Shown: positions 25,211-37,520, numbered from the stretch's first letter. The stretch is 64,000 nt of DNA from Chinchilla lanigera (GCF_000276665.1 NW_004955517.1:4903546-4967545); one strand, 5' to 3'. Numbers and translations are program-made. Notes: generated by a model from the sequence alone, not told the origin.

Positions 25211-27079
25211 GATATTTATGGTGCTTATGGACACTACATTATCCTTCACTTGTTTATCTGGGTTCTGAGTACATCTGACAAACATGCTTGCTCTTATTAT
25301 TCTCAAGGGTAAAAGTGTGGCCTCTCAGCTTTCAAGATGGCTGCTGTAGGGAAGTCACAATGTAATCGTTACTCTCTTTGGGTTTTGTTTTATTTTTGGC
25401 TACGCTTGAGGACTACACTTATGTAAGACAGATTAATAGGAGAAAAGCATACAGATTTATGTAGTGTAAATTATATGTGACTGGGACCCTGCGTAAAGAA
25501 ATGAAGAACCAAGGAGGTAGCAGGGTCTTGATGATTTTACATTTGGTTGAATAGAGAAGCAGTTGTGAAAAGTAACTGAATTATGGGAGGAAACTAAAGA
25601 ATGACAGAAATGGTTCTAGCAAGGTCTGTTTGTACAGAATTCTCTTGCTCTCAGTTGTCTATTCTCGGTGATAACAGTGGTGCTTTCCTTCTGATATGGA
25701 GTGGATATCTTTCAAGAAGGAAAGGGGAACAGTCAGCAGGTCCTTCTTGTATCTTCTGTTTCCTCAAGTCCCTTTAGCTCAGAATTATACTTCAGCAGAA
25801 GTGGCATATTCTGCTCCCCTTAATTGCCCTGGAATAGTACTTTTTATCCTGTTCAGTACTGAAAGCCATAGGTCCATTTTAGCAAAACCCTATAGATTCT
25901 TACGGATTATTCTTTAAGTGTGTCTGCCTGCAGGTTAAAGCAAATGGTAAAGGTGAATAAATAGGTCAGGTTGCTTTTGTTATCTGTGGTGTCTGACAGT
26001 TAATTTTGCTGTTTCTTTTTCCTTTCACCTACTATTATCGTTGTCTGGCATTAAAGTCTGTGGTCATGAATCAGTCAACTGATTTGTGTGATACAGATAT
26101 ATTAAAAACTGGAATTTTTTCAGTCCCACTTAAACAGACATTTCCCCTTATATAGGGGAAAGAACCCTATCATAGCTGCAAGTGGTTATTAATGGGGAAC
26201 AAGGTCCATCTCTCATGTTCTTTTGCTCTAATTTATCCTAATTAAACTCTTCCTTAACCATCTTTGAATGCAGAAGCCTGTGACAGAATGAGAAGAGTCA
26301 TCAGTAGTCAAGAAACCTGCGTTTAGGCCTTGTTTCATCCCTGAGGAGATGCGCAGCGTCAGGTGGTGTTTGGCTTCTCTGGAGTGTACTTTTTACGCAG
26401 AGGTTTCAGCTTTTGGGTCTCAGCTTTTCGCTGTTTGGGTCCTCAGTCCTTATGCAGTATCCAGCACTGTAGGAGACCATAAGTTTTCCCAGACCAGAGC
26501 AAGAGTAACATTAATGGCAGTCCATAGTATATGTGGAAGAGAGTGAAGATAATAATAGTACTAAGCAACTCTAAGAATTCTACTATTGGCATCTTTTCTT
26601 TGCCTGTGATCTCTTTTTAGATGAGGTGACTCTGACTTATCCTGTACAGAGTTCTCTGGAAGGTAAGAAAGCTTCTTTTTCATGACAAAGCAGTGCATAT
26701 TTGTGATAAAATATGAAGATATGTCACACGTAGAAACAGAACCTCCTGTGTTATGTTTGGTTGCAAATTCATCCAGTGGTGACTTTCTCCAAACCTTTGG
26801 AGGAGAGTCTGGAGCTGATGGTTGGTGTAGCACTTCCAATGCTCTTAACATTCTATGTTTGTCTTCAAGAACATAGTGAAGCTGTTACCTGTGCAGGCAT
26901 CGTGTAGGTTGGGAAGGTAAAGGATAAAACTGCTAGATGATTCTGCCCCTTTTAATCAAGGCAGAAGTAGCCCTACAGTAGCACTCTCTTCTTATAGAGC
27001 CTCCACCAGTTGCACAGAGTGCTAGAGACGGTTTGGAATGGAAGACGAGTTCACCTATTAATGTGAGTCAAGTCTTTGT
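25211..27079. other. Unassigned DNA, part possibly an old LTR
   Basis: The stretch 25380-25900 has the feel of a decayed LTR-type repeat ('gacagattaataggagaaaa', 'aagaaatgaagaaccaagga') but I cannot name it. The rest shows nothing recognisable; open frames of 64-96 codons overlap in several phases without homology. Confidence 0.3.
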
Positions 27080-27400
27080 TCTTATTCAAATGTAACCATT
27101 GTCAATAAGTATAACTGTGCTGACTGTTTTTTGATGTGCAGTCCCTCCTTATTAATAACACAAATCTTTTTTCATATTCTTACTATTCTACTATATACTT
27201 TTAATTACTTGCCTAATATTCTACTTATGACTATTCCATAATTAATATAAAGTCTTCTTATGTTTGGCCTTTAGGATTTCCCAGTTTTACTGTAATAATG
27301 TGGTAATGAATTTCTCTGTCTATAAATATGTATCTATTTTTCTGAACTCTTTTGATGGTTTTCCTTTCATTTAGATTCTGATTTTTAATAAATAAGCAAA
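27080..27400 (-). mobile_element. Possible ancient L1 3' fragment (antisense)
   Basis: 'atgactattccataattaat' and 'taataatgtggtaatgaatt' resemble the antisense end of old L1 ORF2. Low certainty. Confidence 0.3.
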
Positions 27401-28744
27401 TACCAGTAACAAAAATGAATAAGCAGGTATTTAGGTACCCTTTTCAAACAGTCTGAAGGAAAGAGTTTTTTAATAATTCAGATAACTTGGATTTTATCTG
27501 TAAAATGCAACATACCATATTGATTTTTTAAAATTGGAGAAGTAATAGATAAATTCAGAGACAGGACTGGGAGGAGAGAAGTGACCCATTTTCTGATAGA
27601 ATCAACTGAATCAACTTCGTGAAAATGCAGTAATGTCTTTGGGGCTTTGTTGTAGGGATCTCAAGTTTGCAGATGTGCTCATTTTCAGGGATGCCTTCTG
27701 CCTGGAAATTAGAGTTCCACTTGGCATTGTGTTTCCTGTTGTCTGGGTGTCACATGGAAGCAGGAAGGGAGCTTTTCTCCCAGCTCATGTGTCAGAACGT
27801 ATTGCAGGCATTTCAGAGTTGAGAGCCTGGCATCCACATCAGCAGAGTTTGTGGCGAAGTTTATCTTCCAAGGGAATGAAAGGGGAAATGCTGACCCACA
27901 CCCCCATCCTAAATCCACCATTGGTATAGTGTTTGGGGAGGGGATTAATCATCTCTTCCTTTGCTTGAGAACTAACCGTGAATCTGCAAGGCCAAGCTTA
28001 GGGCAGACAGTTCTGGAACTTGCTGAGCATGTTGCCTTCTATAATAGGGTTTTAAATGGCAACACTTTTCTTCTGTATGCAAGGAAACCTAATTGAGGAG
28101 CTGGCCCATGCACTTCAACAACATCCAACTACATGTTTCCTTTAACAATGTTGCAAAATTAGGTTAATTTTTATGGTGAATGTTTTATGGCCCGCTTTCC
28201 GTTATGTGCCAGACAAATTGAGGCTGATGGAAACTGATGGGTGGTGAAGATGAAAGAGCAGAATTGACCTTTTGCTAAATCGTTCATCATGGTGCTTCAT
28301 CTGTAAATAGCTTTCCAGTTGCAGCTCATATCTGCTAATCGCTACATTTGACTTTCAGTTCTGCAGGGGCTGATTTTCTCATTATGGATTACCTTTTCTT
28401 TTTAAAATTTGATTATTTATATCATAGCTGTTTCATTATCAGTGAATTCCTCCACCAGAGGGGGCTTGTGGACAGAGAGAGGTGAAGGGAATTGATTCAA
28501 CATTTTTGCGCTGTTCTTCACCGACTTGTTTTCCTTAGTGCTTGAGATGGACTTCAAGCACTCTGTCACATTCTCTTCTTGTAGGCTTCTTGTTCCGTGG
28601 GAGTAGCCCAAAAGAGTTGACTAGACTAAAAGAGTTACCTAGTTTTAATGGCCTAGCACCAGGATGCGTTTTGGTTTTTATGTTGATCCAAGTTCCATCA
28701 AGGGATACGGCAAAAGTAAGAGTCTGCATTCAGTCTTCCACCTG
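27401..28744. other. Repeat-poor unique DNA
   Basis: No repeat recognised over 1.3 kb. Open frames at 27633-28096 and 28417-28745 overlap on both strands and show no domain. The part 28100-28440 is a candidate conserved noncoding block (see findings). Confidence 0.4.
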
Positions 28745-29440
28745 AGGCCAGCCACTACGGAGAGAACTCAGAAATGGAAACTAGAAACTCTCTCTGAGCC
28801 AGCTATTCCCCTTCTGTGTATTTTCCTGAAAGAATACACTCATCCTATCACAGTGATGCAGTGTGCCTATGTGTACAGCGGCACGGGTCATAATAGCTAA
28901 ATCTTGGAAGTGGACTCTATGCCCGCTGGTAATAGATCAAGAACACATGGTTTTTACAGACAATGGAGCACTTCTCTGCCACAAAGAAAGATAAACTTGA
29001 GGGGCTGGGGATTTAGCTCAGCGGCAAAGCGCCTGCCTGGCAAGCGCAAGGTCATGAGTTCAGTTCCCAGCACCGGAGAAAAACCAAAAAAAAAAAAAAA
29101 AAGAAAGATAAACTTGAGTCATTTTTAGGCAAATGGATGGACAATGTTAAGTGAGATCATAATGTTAAATGAAATAAATCACACAAATAAGCTTAAATAT
29201 TGTATGGTTTCTCTTATATGACAAACTCAAAGTATCAGTAAAAAGAAAAATAAAAGATAGGAAATAATAGGAAATAGGAAAGTAGATCTTTCTGAAAGAG
29301 GAAAGGGATCAAGAGATGGAGGGATGGGGAGACAGGAGAGGGAAAGGGGATGAAAAAAGGGATTCAAATGTGTTATGTATATACACCAACTCCACACAGA
29401 AGTCCTCATGTACTTCAAACATAACCCATAAAATATATCA
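28745..29440 (+). mobile_element. L1 3' end fragment split by an ID SINE
   Basis: 'ccagctattccccttctgtg', 'cataatagctaaatcttgg' and 'acaatggagcacttctctgc' follow the 3' end of L1 ORF2. After the ID insertion, 'gtaaatgaaataaatcac'-like text and a purine-rich 3' UTR (29260-29440) continue. The 3' UTR resembles 34225-34345. Confidence 0.75.
28984..29118 (+). mobile_element. Young ID SINE with perfect 18-bp target-site duplication
   Basis: The ID occupies 29002-29100: A box 'tagctcagcgg', B box region 'gagttcagttccc', then an A-rich tail with 17 uninterrupted A. The 18-bp repeat 'aagaaagataaacttgag' is perfect at 28984-29001 and 29101-29118. It interrupts the L1 fragment, giving the order of events. 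The 74-codon plus frame across it is a chimera, not a gene. Confidence 0.97.
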
Positions 29441-31514
29441 AATCAAATAAGGATTCTGTCCCCTGTGTGACCAAGAAGTATTTTGATTGCAGTAAAGGGG
29501 ATGGGAGTTGGAAGCATTAAGAGAGAGAAACTAACAAAAGTGTTTTGTTGTTTTATTCTTAACCAAATAAGGTACCAAGCAGACTGGCCCGTGACCGGAG
29601 TGGGGACCCTTCAGTTGGGTGAGTCTTGCTGACCTCTGACTGGCACCCTTCACCTGCTGGCTGTTGGAGAGGGACACTGTTGCTTGTAACTGAGCCAGGC
29701 TTTTGTGAGCGTAAGCACAGGACCATGCTGAGGTCTGTGTGTAGGGAGGGGTGGCGCTGAGGGAGCTGGCTCACGTTATCTTATTATCGTGTTAGGGCCC
29801 AAATTGTAGGCTTGCAGTCTAGCTAATTAGGAGACTTTTGCTTCATTGTAGATACCAAAGAACAAAATTCTTCATTTATATACACAACACACACACACAC
29901 ACACACACACATGACTTCTACACAAGGATAAAATATTTCAATAGAAATTTTCAGAAGCTACCTTTTGCTTTCTTTGTTGGAGATAGAAAGTCAGTCTTCA
30001 GGGGAAGAAACACTTAGATCTCAGAAAGGTAGGAATAGTAATACTCTATAAGTGCCATATGCTTCTTATAACAAGGAGTAATTCTAACATGGCAATATTT
30101 TAGAGCTTTGAAGGCTTTTTAAAACAGTATCTTTTGTAAGTGTGGTACAGAATTTGGTCTGGGAAGAGGCTGAAATGAATTAAAATCAATTTTTAGAGTA
30201 CTGCTTATGAAAATGTGGGTGTTACTGAGTGTGACTTTTCTCATTTTCCTGCTACAGAACTACAGACTCATCTAGAGCCACGCCTACCCTTTCCCCTCTT
30301 CCTCAAGACTCAGAAAGTAAGAATGTTCTGTATCTTCAACTCCTTTCTGCATGCTTCCTTCTCTTCTTATGCTTTGTACCTTTCAACTTGGTAAACACTA
30401 ACCACTCGTGACTTTTTACATTTAATTAATGGACATTGAACAGAGCAAAGAGTTTAGTTCTCCAGACACACTGGACTCCTTCAAAGGCTCAGTTGGCGCA
30501 TGTGGCTATTGGTTCCCTTATGTACACACACACACACATGTTTCTGTCATCATGGAAAGTTCTGTAGAACAACATGACTTGATGCTCTTGGCTACCCCTG
30601 TGGAGACTTCACTCACCTCTCCTATGAGGGCTGTTTTGTCCTTCTTACTTGACAGTACTTATGCTAAGACCTTTCACTGTCATTGTCTCTTCTATTCAGC
30701 TTCTTTTCTTTTTATTCACAGAGCCTTTAAAGTACATGGCATCAAACTATCATGTGGCCAACTTGGTATTTTATCTTCTAGCTCACTGTCTTTATGTCTC
30801 TCTCCCTTCTGTCATCATTCTTGGTATAAACCTCTATAGAGAATATACATAGTTTGCCTCTTGGTTCCTTGAGCTTCTTCTTTGCAAATCTCTTTTTATC
30901 TCATTGTTAGACCCTAAACTATTGGTTTGCCATCTAGGAAGTACCACTCTCCTAGGTGACATTTGCAAATGTAAGGGATGCTCCTGGCATTTAGCAGGCA
31001 GATACTAAGGAAGCTAACTGTCATTCAGCATGTGAAACTGTACAGTGAAGAATTGTTTCTGCCCAAGTATCAATATTGCCTTTGTTAAGAAACATTCTTT
31101 TATCTTCAAAATGCATTTCAAAGCATCCCTTTCTCTGATCACCACTTCCTGACTTTCCAGGGAAACTACCTCACAAGATATTAGCATCTCTTCTCTAATA
31201 GTAGTTCTTTGATCCCTTGGAGTTTCCAGTCAGTTGACACCTACTGCTTTTCTGTGCTACCCATCATCCCTCTCACGCCTGTGCTTTCTCCGTTCCTGTT
31301 CTTAGATGCCGTGTTTAATCTCTCTTCTTATGCACATTCAACTCAGCTCTCTCTGTCTCCTCATCTGGCAAGGCTCTGACACTCTCAGTTCTCTGACTAC
31401 TTTGAGCCCAAGCATAGATAGGTAGAAAAGAATACAAAACTATGCTGACTGCCTAACTTTGTATGCACAAGTTTCATGCAGGTACTCTGCTCCATTTCAC
31501 AGTCTTACATCATA
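29441..31514. other. Unassigned DNA with one (AC)n tract
   Basis: Nothing nameable apart from (AC)n at 29884-29911 and a short AC run at 30525-30538. The 136-codon plus frame at 30429-30839 has no recognisable domain and passes through the AC run, so I do not call it. Confidence 0.4.
29884..29911. repeat. (AC)n microsatellite
   Basis: About 13 AC units. Confidence 0.95.
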
Positions 31515-31605
31515 GGAATAGAAGTATTTACCTAATAGTAAATAGTAATAGAATTATTTACCTAATTACTTCTAATAGTAATAAAAGTATTTACCTAATA
31601 CTTCT
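31515..31605. repeat. Short imperfect tandem repeat
   Basis: The phrase 'gtatttacctaata' or 'ttatttacctaatt' recurs three times at intervals of roughly 30-45 bases with 'agtaata' spacers. Confidence 0.75.
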
Positions 31606-31829
31606 ACTCTTTGAGACAGCTATTTTATATCCTCACTTTTACCCTAACCTTGAAACTCCCACCCACAATTCTACATAGCTGCTGCCTTCACTTACATCTC
31701 ACTGGAGAAATAGAAAAAACCCAAGGAAACTACTTCATTTCCTACAGTGAACTGACACCTACTCTTATCAGTACCTGAAATTTTCATCTCCCTTTCTAGT
31801 CTTTTCCCAAGACATGTCTTTGCGTCCTG

Positions 31830-32140
31830 TTGCACTCAGAGTTCTGCTTCAAGGTCATCTCCTAAGAGAATCCATCTTTCCCACGCTGACCACCATGGCT
31901 GTCCTCCTCCCATGTCGGTCTTTGTCTCCTTACCCTGCTTCATTTTTCTGCACAGGCTTTTCACTCCCGGGTACCATACCATTAGCTCATGCTAACCTGT
32001 TTATTATCCCTGTTTAGCTTCCACAGGGGTAGAGCTTTTGCCTGTTTTGTTTGTTTCTCTATCTTTGGCACCTAGAACAGTGTTTAGCACTTATTACTTA
32101 CTGTTTAAACATTTACCACATTTTGATTAATGAATGTTGA
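31830..32140 (+). mobile_element. L2 LINE 3' end
   Basis: 'ctttggcacctagaacagtg' leading to 'taatgaatg' follows the L2 3' terminus, with the pyrimidine-rich upstream segment also L2-like. Confidence 0.6.
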
Positions 32141-32789
32141 AAAACAAAGGGTGTTGGCTACTATGGCAAAGGTTCTTTTCATCTGGCGTGCCTTTACTGA
32201 TGAGGAGATTGAATTCTCTCACCGCTTTTCTGTATTTGAAAGGTCGGAAAATCTTCTTTTGTACAATGTTCCATGATATCACTTGATATAAACACATAAT
32301 TTACATATTAATTCTACCTTTGTTCTTTCCTCATTAGCCCTTAACAATTAAAATAGACCATTACTTTACCACACTATGAGGTTTTATGATGTCATATCAA
32401 AGTCCTCATTAATTAAACAACTTAATAAATTAAAACCTTATCCCATGACAATATCTTTCAATTTCAAATTATCTCCACTAAAGAGCACAGTAGCAGACAT
32501 GGGACAATTTTAACATTAGGACATGGCAACCTAATAGCCAGATGTGCTTACCGACATATTGAAAGTTAAAAGCTGTCACTTTATGTGATTGTTTGGTGCC
32601 AGTGACACTGAGAACAGAACAATGGATGGGAAACAAAGACCTAGTCACGCACTGCTACTGGAGAGTGCAGCTCAATTATCAAGTTGTCATTGGGATTCTT
32701 CAGAACATTAATTGGAATTAAATCACAAAAATTAAAGAAACATTCTCAGAATCTTTGGAGTGATGAGATTGTATGTTGGATTTCAGTTT
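32141..32789. other. Repeat-poor unique DNA
   Basis: No repeat recognised. 32340-32760 is AT-rich with several TAATTA-type homeodomain cores; candidate conserved block (see findings). Confidence 0.35.
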
Positions 32790-33060
32790 GGGAAACACTG
32801 AACTGTAAGGCAAAGTTCTAGTTTCTTAACTTCAGGTATGAGCCCTTCATGTACCTGAAGTGTGAACTGGAATGGTAGGGTAGTAAGATTAAGGCAGGTA
32901 GAGAAAAGATGTGTGTGCAGTTGTCCAGGTGAGAGTTGATGAGGCACTAAAGTAGGGAAGAAGAAATGTGGAAGAGAAAGATACAGAATGAGTGCTGTTT
33001 CAGATAGGAATGAAAACAATAATGAGGTAAAAGGCAAGTATGCCATCAGAGATAGATGCT
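32790..33060 (+). mobile_element. Probable L2 internal fragment
   Basis: 'cagttgtccaggtgagagtt' and 'gatgaggcactaaagtaggg' resemble an internal part of L2. Confidence 0.45.
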
Positions 33061-33579
33061 ACACGTGTTTCCTTATTTTCACATTATAAATAAAGAAATA
33101 GGGTAGTGAAGTGGCCATCCTATTTGGGGTTTTTTGTGTTATCCATGTAAGGATCCATGTTATCCATGTAAGGATCTTACAGTTTTAGGAGAATAAACTT
33201 TACTACTATGTCTAAAGTACCTGTTTAGGGAATAGCTAAATTATGAACCCATGCTAGATACAGCGGTGCATGTCATTCACGGTGTACATAACTTGATACA
33301 TTAAGAAACCATCGTCTCTAACTTTTGGGAGACTACAATGTTCTGATGCTTGAAATTAATGTGAAACGTACTCATAATCACAGCAGATATGAAAATGATT
33401 AACCTCATCTGTCAGTAAGCAAAGATTCTTAAATTTTATGCAGGTAGCCAAATTCTTCATGAGCTTTTTACAAGGGGCACCCCTACTGAAGAGAATGGCT
33501 GGGGAAGAATGAAAAAAAAATTGGTAAGGATTGACAGTATACCAGGAAAATACCATTCAGAAGAAAGCTGTGAGGCTCT
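33061..33579. other. Unassigned DNA
   Basis: A short tandem duplication lies near 33139-33175 ('ttatccatgtaaggatc' twice); otherwise nothing recognised. Confidence 0.4.
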
Positions 33580-34480
33580 ATTAATGTCAGATATACTTTA
33601 AAACAAAAAGTATTATTGCAGATAAAGAGGATTACTATTTAATAATACAAGAATAACTCACCAGATAAATTTATTAGTCCTGAATCTATATTACTTATTA
33701 GCCTGCTTTCAAAAATACATAAATTGAAAATGGACAAATCCAAAAAAGTACTAAGAACATACATACTTTGAGTTTTAAACATTTTTTCTCATAGACACTG
33801 ATGAATTGAATACACTAAAAAGTTAGAAAAGATAAAAGACTTAAACAACACAACTGACTAGCTTGGTCAAATGGACACATAGAATTTTGAACTCCACTAA
33901 CAGAACATGCATTCAAAATTGCAAAATACAATATTTTCTACATTTTTTTCTTAGAGGAACAAAAAATAGGTTAGAAACTGATAGATATCAAAACTATGTT
34001 TTGGAAACTCAAAATCATACATCTAAATCATTCTTGAATCAACAAAAAGTGAATGCAGAAATCAATAAATACTTTTTAACTCTTTTGTGATACAGTTAAA
34101 TATGTATATAGTGGGAAATTTAAAGATTCATGAACACATACTAGAAAGGAAGTAAGAATTATGATTGATTAGGTAACTATTCAATCACAAAGTTATAAGG
34201 GAATAGCAGAGTAAATACAATCTTTCTCAATTGGAAAGAGGAGCAAGAGATGAGCAGGAGGGGAATGGGATGAAAAAAGCAATTAAAATGTGTTAGGTAC
34301 ATGTACTAACTCTCCATGAAGAATGTAAGCATTGTGTACTGCAAACAGAAAAGAATTATGCTTGCAGAAAAGAATTATGCAAAATAATTTAAAAATGAAA
34401 TGGAATACAAAGGAATTGTAGGGAAGATCCACAAAGCAAGAAATGATTCTTTGAAAGACTGAAAAAAAGCACATTAACAC
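33580..34480 (+). mobile_element. L1 fossil with endonuclease-like part joined to 3' UTR
   Basis: 33700-34100 resembles the ORF2 endonuclease end ('gcttggtcaaatggacacat', 'aacagaacatgcattcaaaa'). By 34225-34345 the sequence is L1 3' UTR, matching 29290-29430 ('gatgaaaaaagcaattaaaa', 'atgtgttaggtacatgtac'). RT and the C-terminal region are missing, so this is an internally deleted copy or two adjacent fragments. Confidence 0.6.
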
Positions 34481-34490
34481 TTGAAGAACT

Positions 34491-34893
34491 TGGTCTTAGT
34501 TACTTTTCTCACTGCGAAGACAAAATAGCTCGCACTCAAAGTTAAATGAAGAAAAGGTTTATTTGGCTTACAGTTCATAGGGGCTTCAGTCCATAGTTGG
34601 CCGACTCCAAGGCAGGTGACACGGTAGAAGCTCATCAGAGAGGAGGAACAGTCCACAGCAAGCAGGCAACCAAGAGCACATTAGCCCTCTTTCTGTGCCT
34701 TATATTTTATGCAGACTCCCTGCCCTAGCACAGGTGTAGCACTCACAGCCTAAATGCCGGAACTATGCTAGTCAGCAGACTGATTTAGTAATCATACATC
34801 CTTGATCCCAGCACACATACTTTAGATCCAGACACCTCTGAAAAACCCCCACCATGACTGCATGAGGAGGACGTCTAGATACAAGCTATAACA
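34491..34893 (-). mobile_element. 3' LTR of the MaLR provirus
   Basis: 403 bp, ending in forward 'acaagctataaca'. An antisense AATAAA-type signal lies in 'gaaaaggtttatttgg'. It can be paired with 36393-36805 along its length. Confidence 0.88.
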
Positions 34894-35420
34894 GTCCACC
34901 CCTGGTCTCTCCAAAGATTCATAGGCATCTGTTTATGCAAAAGGTATTTTGTCCATCTTTAAGAGTTGCCAAAGTCCTAACATTGTCAGCACTGTTGAAA
35001 AGTCCAAGTCTGAAGTCTCCTCTGAGATTTAAGTTAAAATCTTAGCTGCAAGCCGCTGTACAAATTAGAAGAAAGTTAAACATTTCCAGCATTCAATGGC
35101 ACAAGACAGACATTTCCACTCCAAAAGGAATAAATAGGGGGATAGAAAGGAGTGGGACCAAAGCAAGTCCAAAATCCAGTGAGTCAGACATTAAGTCCTG
35201 TAGTTCCATGTTTACCTCTGAGACAATCTGTGGCAAGATATGAACTCTGTCCTTGAGTGGCTCCATCCCTATGGCACTGCTAGAGATTATAGCTCCCATG
35301 GCATCCCTCTTGGGCTAGAGCTGCTCCCTCCTTGCAGTTTTCCTCAGAAAATCCATGTTCTTGGCTTCTCTAAACTTCTGGGGTCTCCGCTGCACCTTTG
35401 GCTTCACATAGGTTCATATA

Positions 35421-36120
35421 CTATCCTCTCAAGGGCACATTGCCTGTCTTCCCAGGCCATCTGAAATATGGATGGAGGGCTTCCTGAATCGACAACTCCT
35501 GCATTCTACATGCACCTAAAACTAGTGCCCTGTGGATAATGTCAAGGTCTGCTGCCAGCTGGAGCAGTAGACAGGCTTTCTTCTCTCTTGGCTTTTGGGG
35601 CCCAATACCTGGATTGCTGAACACTCTGAATCCAATATTGAGGGACAAATTCTCTAGCCCACCAGCATTATGGAACATGGTGCTCTGGGGCTCTCTTCTC
35701 AAAGCAAGGTCTTTCACTTTTGTAATTTTGAGTCTGTAAAGGCTGAAGTCTTGCTCGTTCTTTTGTTGTCCTTTGGCCATCTCTTCTGTTGTACTCTGAG
35801 GTACTTTGCTTTTTCTTGCTAGTCTTTTTAGTGATCAATTTTTCCTCTGTTCCATCTTTGCATGCTGGACCTTTACTGGAACTTCCTCTCTGGACAAATT
35901 CACAACAATTTGAATCATTTTGCTGGGCTCTTTGCTCTTGATTCTCAACATAAATACGGCCAAACCTCCCCAACAGTAGCCATCCTACCACCTCAGTATT
36001 AGACTGCCTTGAAATTTCTTCTGCAAGATTAATTAGTGCACCACTCTTAATCTCAGTCTTGGTCAAAGTGTCTGGACATGAGCAAAATGCAGACAAACTT
36101 TCTGCCAAGCCATAACACAC
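35421..36120 (-). pseudogene. MaLR gag-like remnant, broken by a frame change
   Basis: Two overlapping minus-strand frames cover the middle of the provirus: 36120-35668 (150 codons) and 35780-35421 (119 codons), in different phases. The first starts with a Cys/Leu/Ser-rich stretch and becomes Lys/Arg-rich toward its end ('KKTSKKKQ'). The second contains 'ACLLLQLAADLDI'. By position it should derive from the gag-related reading frame of MaLR internal sequence. I see no zinc knuckle, protease or RT. Length of open sequence is notable for such an old copy but can be chance. Confidence 0.5.
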
Positions 36121-36392
36121 ATAGTTTGGGATCCAGCAGCCAATGCTGCTCTTCTTCCCAGTAGAAACCTCCTGAGCCTGGTCTTTATTGGAAGCATTTC
36201 TCTCAGCATTCTGGTCTTCTGAGTTCTAACAAGAATCTCTCATCAAGTACAGTGTAAAGCTTTACAGGGCTGCTCTTGAAGCTGGCATCTCTGAACCTTT
36301 CCAAACTCTTCCCACAAGCCAGTTCCAAAGACTCCTGATGCCGTGGTCAGGTATAATCACAACAATGATCCCACTTCTTTGGTACCAACTTC

Positions 36393-36805
36393 TGGCTTAG
36401 TTCCTGTTCTGATTGCTGCTACAAAATATCTGACACCCACAGTTAAAGGAGAAAGGTGTTACTTAACTCACAGTTTGTAAAGGTTTCAGTCCATATTCAG
36501 CTGACTCCAAGACAGGTAGCATGGTAGAAGGTATGGCAGAGGAGAAATAGTCCACCGCAAGTAGGCAGCCAAGAGCACATTGACCCTCTTTTTGTCCCTA
36601 ATATTATATGCAGGTTACCTGCTCTAGGGTGGGTGCTGCACTCACACCCTTAATCCTAGTCAGAACTATGACAAACCAATCAATGGACTGATTTAGTAAT
36701 CACATACTTTTAATCCCAGTATCATACTTTCTAGGTCCAAATACCTCTGAAAAGCACCACGAGTGCATGAGGCTTTGGGAGGACATCTAGATACAAGCCA
36801 TAACA
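36393..36805 (-). mobile_element. 5' LTR of the MaLR provirus
   Basis: 413 bp, ending in forward 'acaagccataaca'. Shares 'gactgatttagtaatcac', 'atgaggctttgggaggac' and the antisense poly-A region with its partner and with the solo LTRs at 3815 and 54801. Confidence 0.88.
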
Positions 36806-36810
36806 AACTT

Positions 36811-37079
36811 GTTCATCCTGAGAGAGAGAGAGGAAAAGAGAGGGTAAGGAGAGGAAAAAGAACACAAATAATATTAGAAATGAAAAGGGAGGGCTAAATG
36901 TAGATACAATAGAGAATAAAAATTCAAAAGAATATACTGTGAATAACTTCTTTGTGGCGTTACACTTGAAAACACTCAAGTATAATATAAATATACCCTT
37001 GATATGTACATTCTAAGCTTGTGTCACAACTAGAGGTTGAGCCACATGATGCATAAATTGATTCTGGTTTTTGGTGTGG
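36811..37079. other. Unassigned DNA
   Basis: Contains a purine-rich GA stretch at 36821-36860; nothing else recognised. Confidence 0.4.
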
Positions 37080-37520
37080 AAATTGATTCATTTACTCAAC
37101 AAACATTTATTAATATCTAATGTATACGGGGAATTGCATTGGTACTGATGTTTTCCTGAATGAGAGTAACACTAAACACATTACAAGCAAAAGCATGTGC
37201 AATTATGGTGCATGACGTATAGGCAAAATGATAATGTTTAACAAGGTACCTAATCTTAACAAGACAAAGGGCAGACTAGCAAAAGTTACTTGAAGAAATA
37301 ACATTTAAACCATGACTTAAATGAGTAGGAAAAACCCAGGCAGGAGATGATACAGGGTCCAAATACAGAGTAAAAGGAAAACTATATATCCAAGCAGTGT
37401 GGTATTAAGGACCAATAGAGGATCATTAGGTGGAAAATGGAAATTTGTGTAATATAGTTTTAGTGATTGCCATAGGATAAGGTAAAGTTTTCTACAAGCG
37501 AAGCATATGAAGTTCACAAA
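37080..37520 (+). mobile_element. L2 LINE fragment
   Basis: 'actcaacaaacatttattaa' at the left, then 'aagaaataacatttaaacca' and 'gatgatacagggtcc'-type text follow the L2 3' region in order over about 440 bp. Confidence 0.6.

Larger units (their letters stand above)
34491..36805 (-). mobile_element. Two-LTR MaLR (ERVL-MaLR) provirus
   Basis: Related LTRs bound about 1.5 kb of internal sequence on the minus strand: 5' LTR 36393-36805 and 3' LTR 34491-34893. Both minus-strand LTRs begin TGTTAT and share many segments, with visible divergence and indels between them, so the insertion is old. Flanks 'aact(t)' at 34487-34490/91 and 36806-36810 fit the 4-5-bp duplication of this class. Just inside the 5' LTR the minus strand reads 'agttggtaccaaag', the place and form of a MaLR primer-binding region. 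Internal sequence holds a gag-like frame but no pol, as expected for non-autonomous MaLRs. Confidence 0.88.

Noticed and set aside
28984..29118. tRNA gene
   Set aside because: A and B boxes are those of a tRNA-derived ID SINE; A tail and target-site duplication show it is a retroposon. The same applies to 38279-38397.
30429..30839. 136-codon plus-strand open frame as an exon
   Set aside because: No domain, passes through an AC repeat, and a second overlapping frame is equally open.
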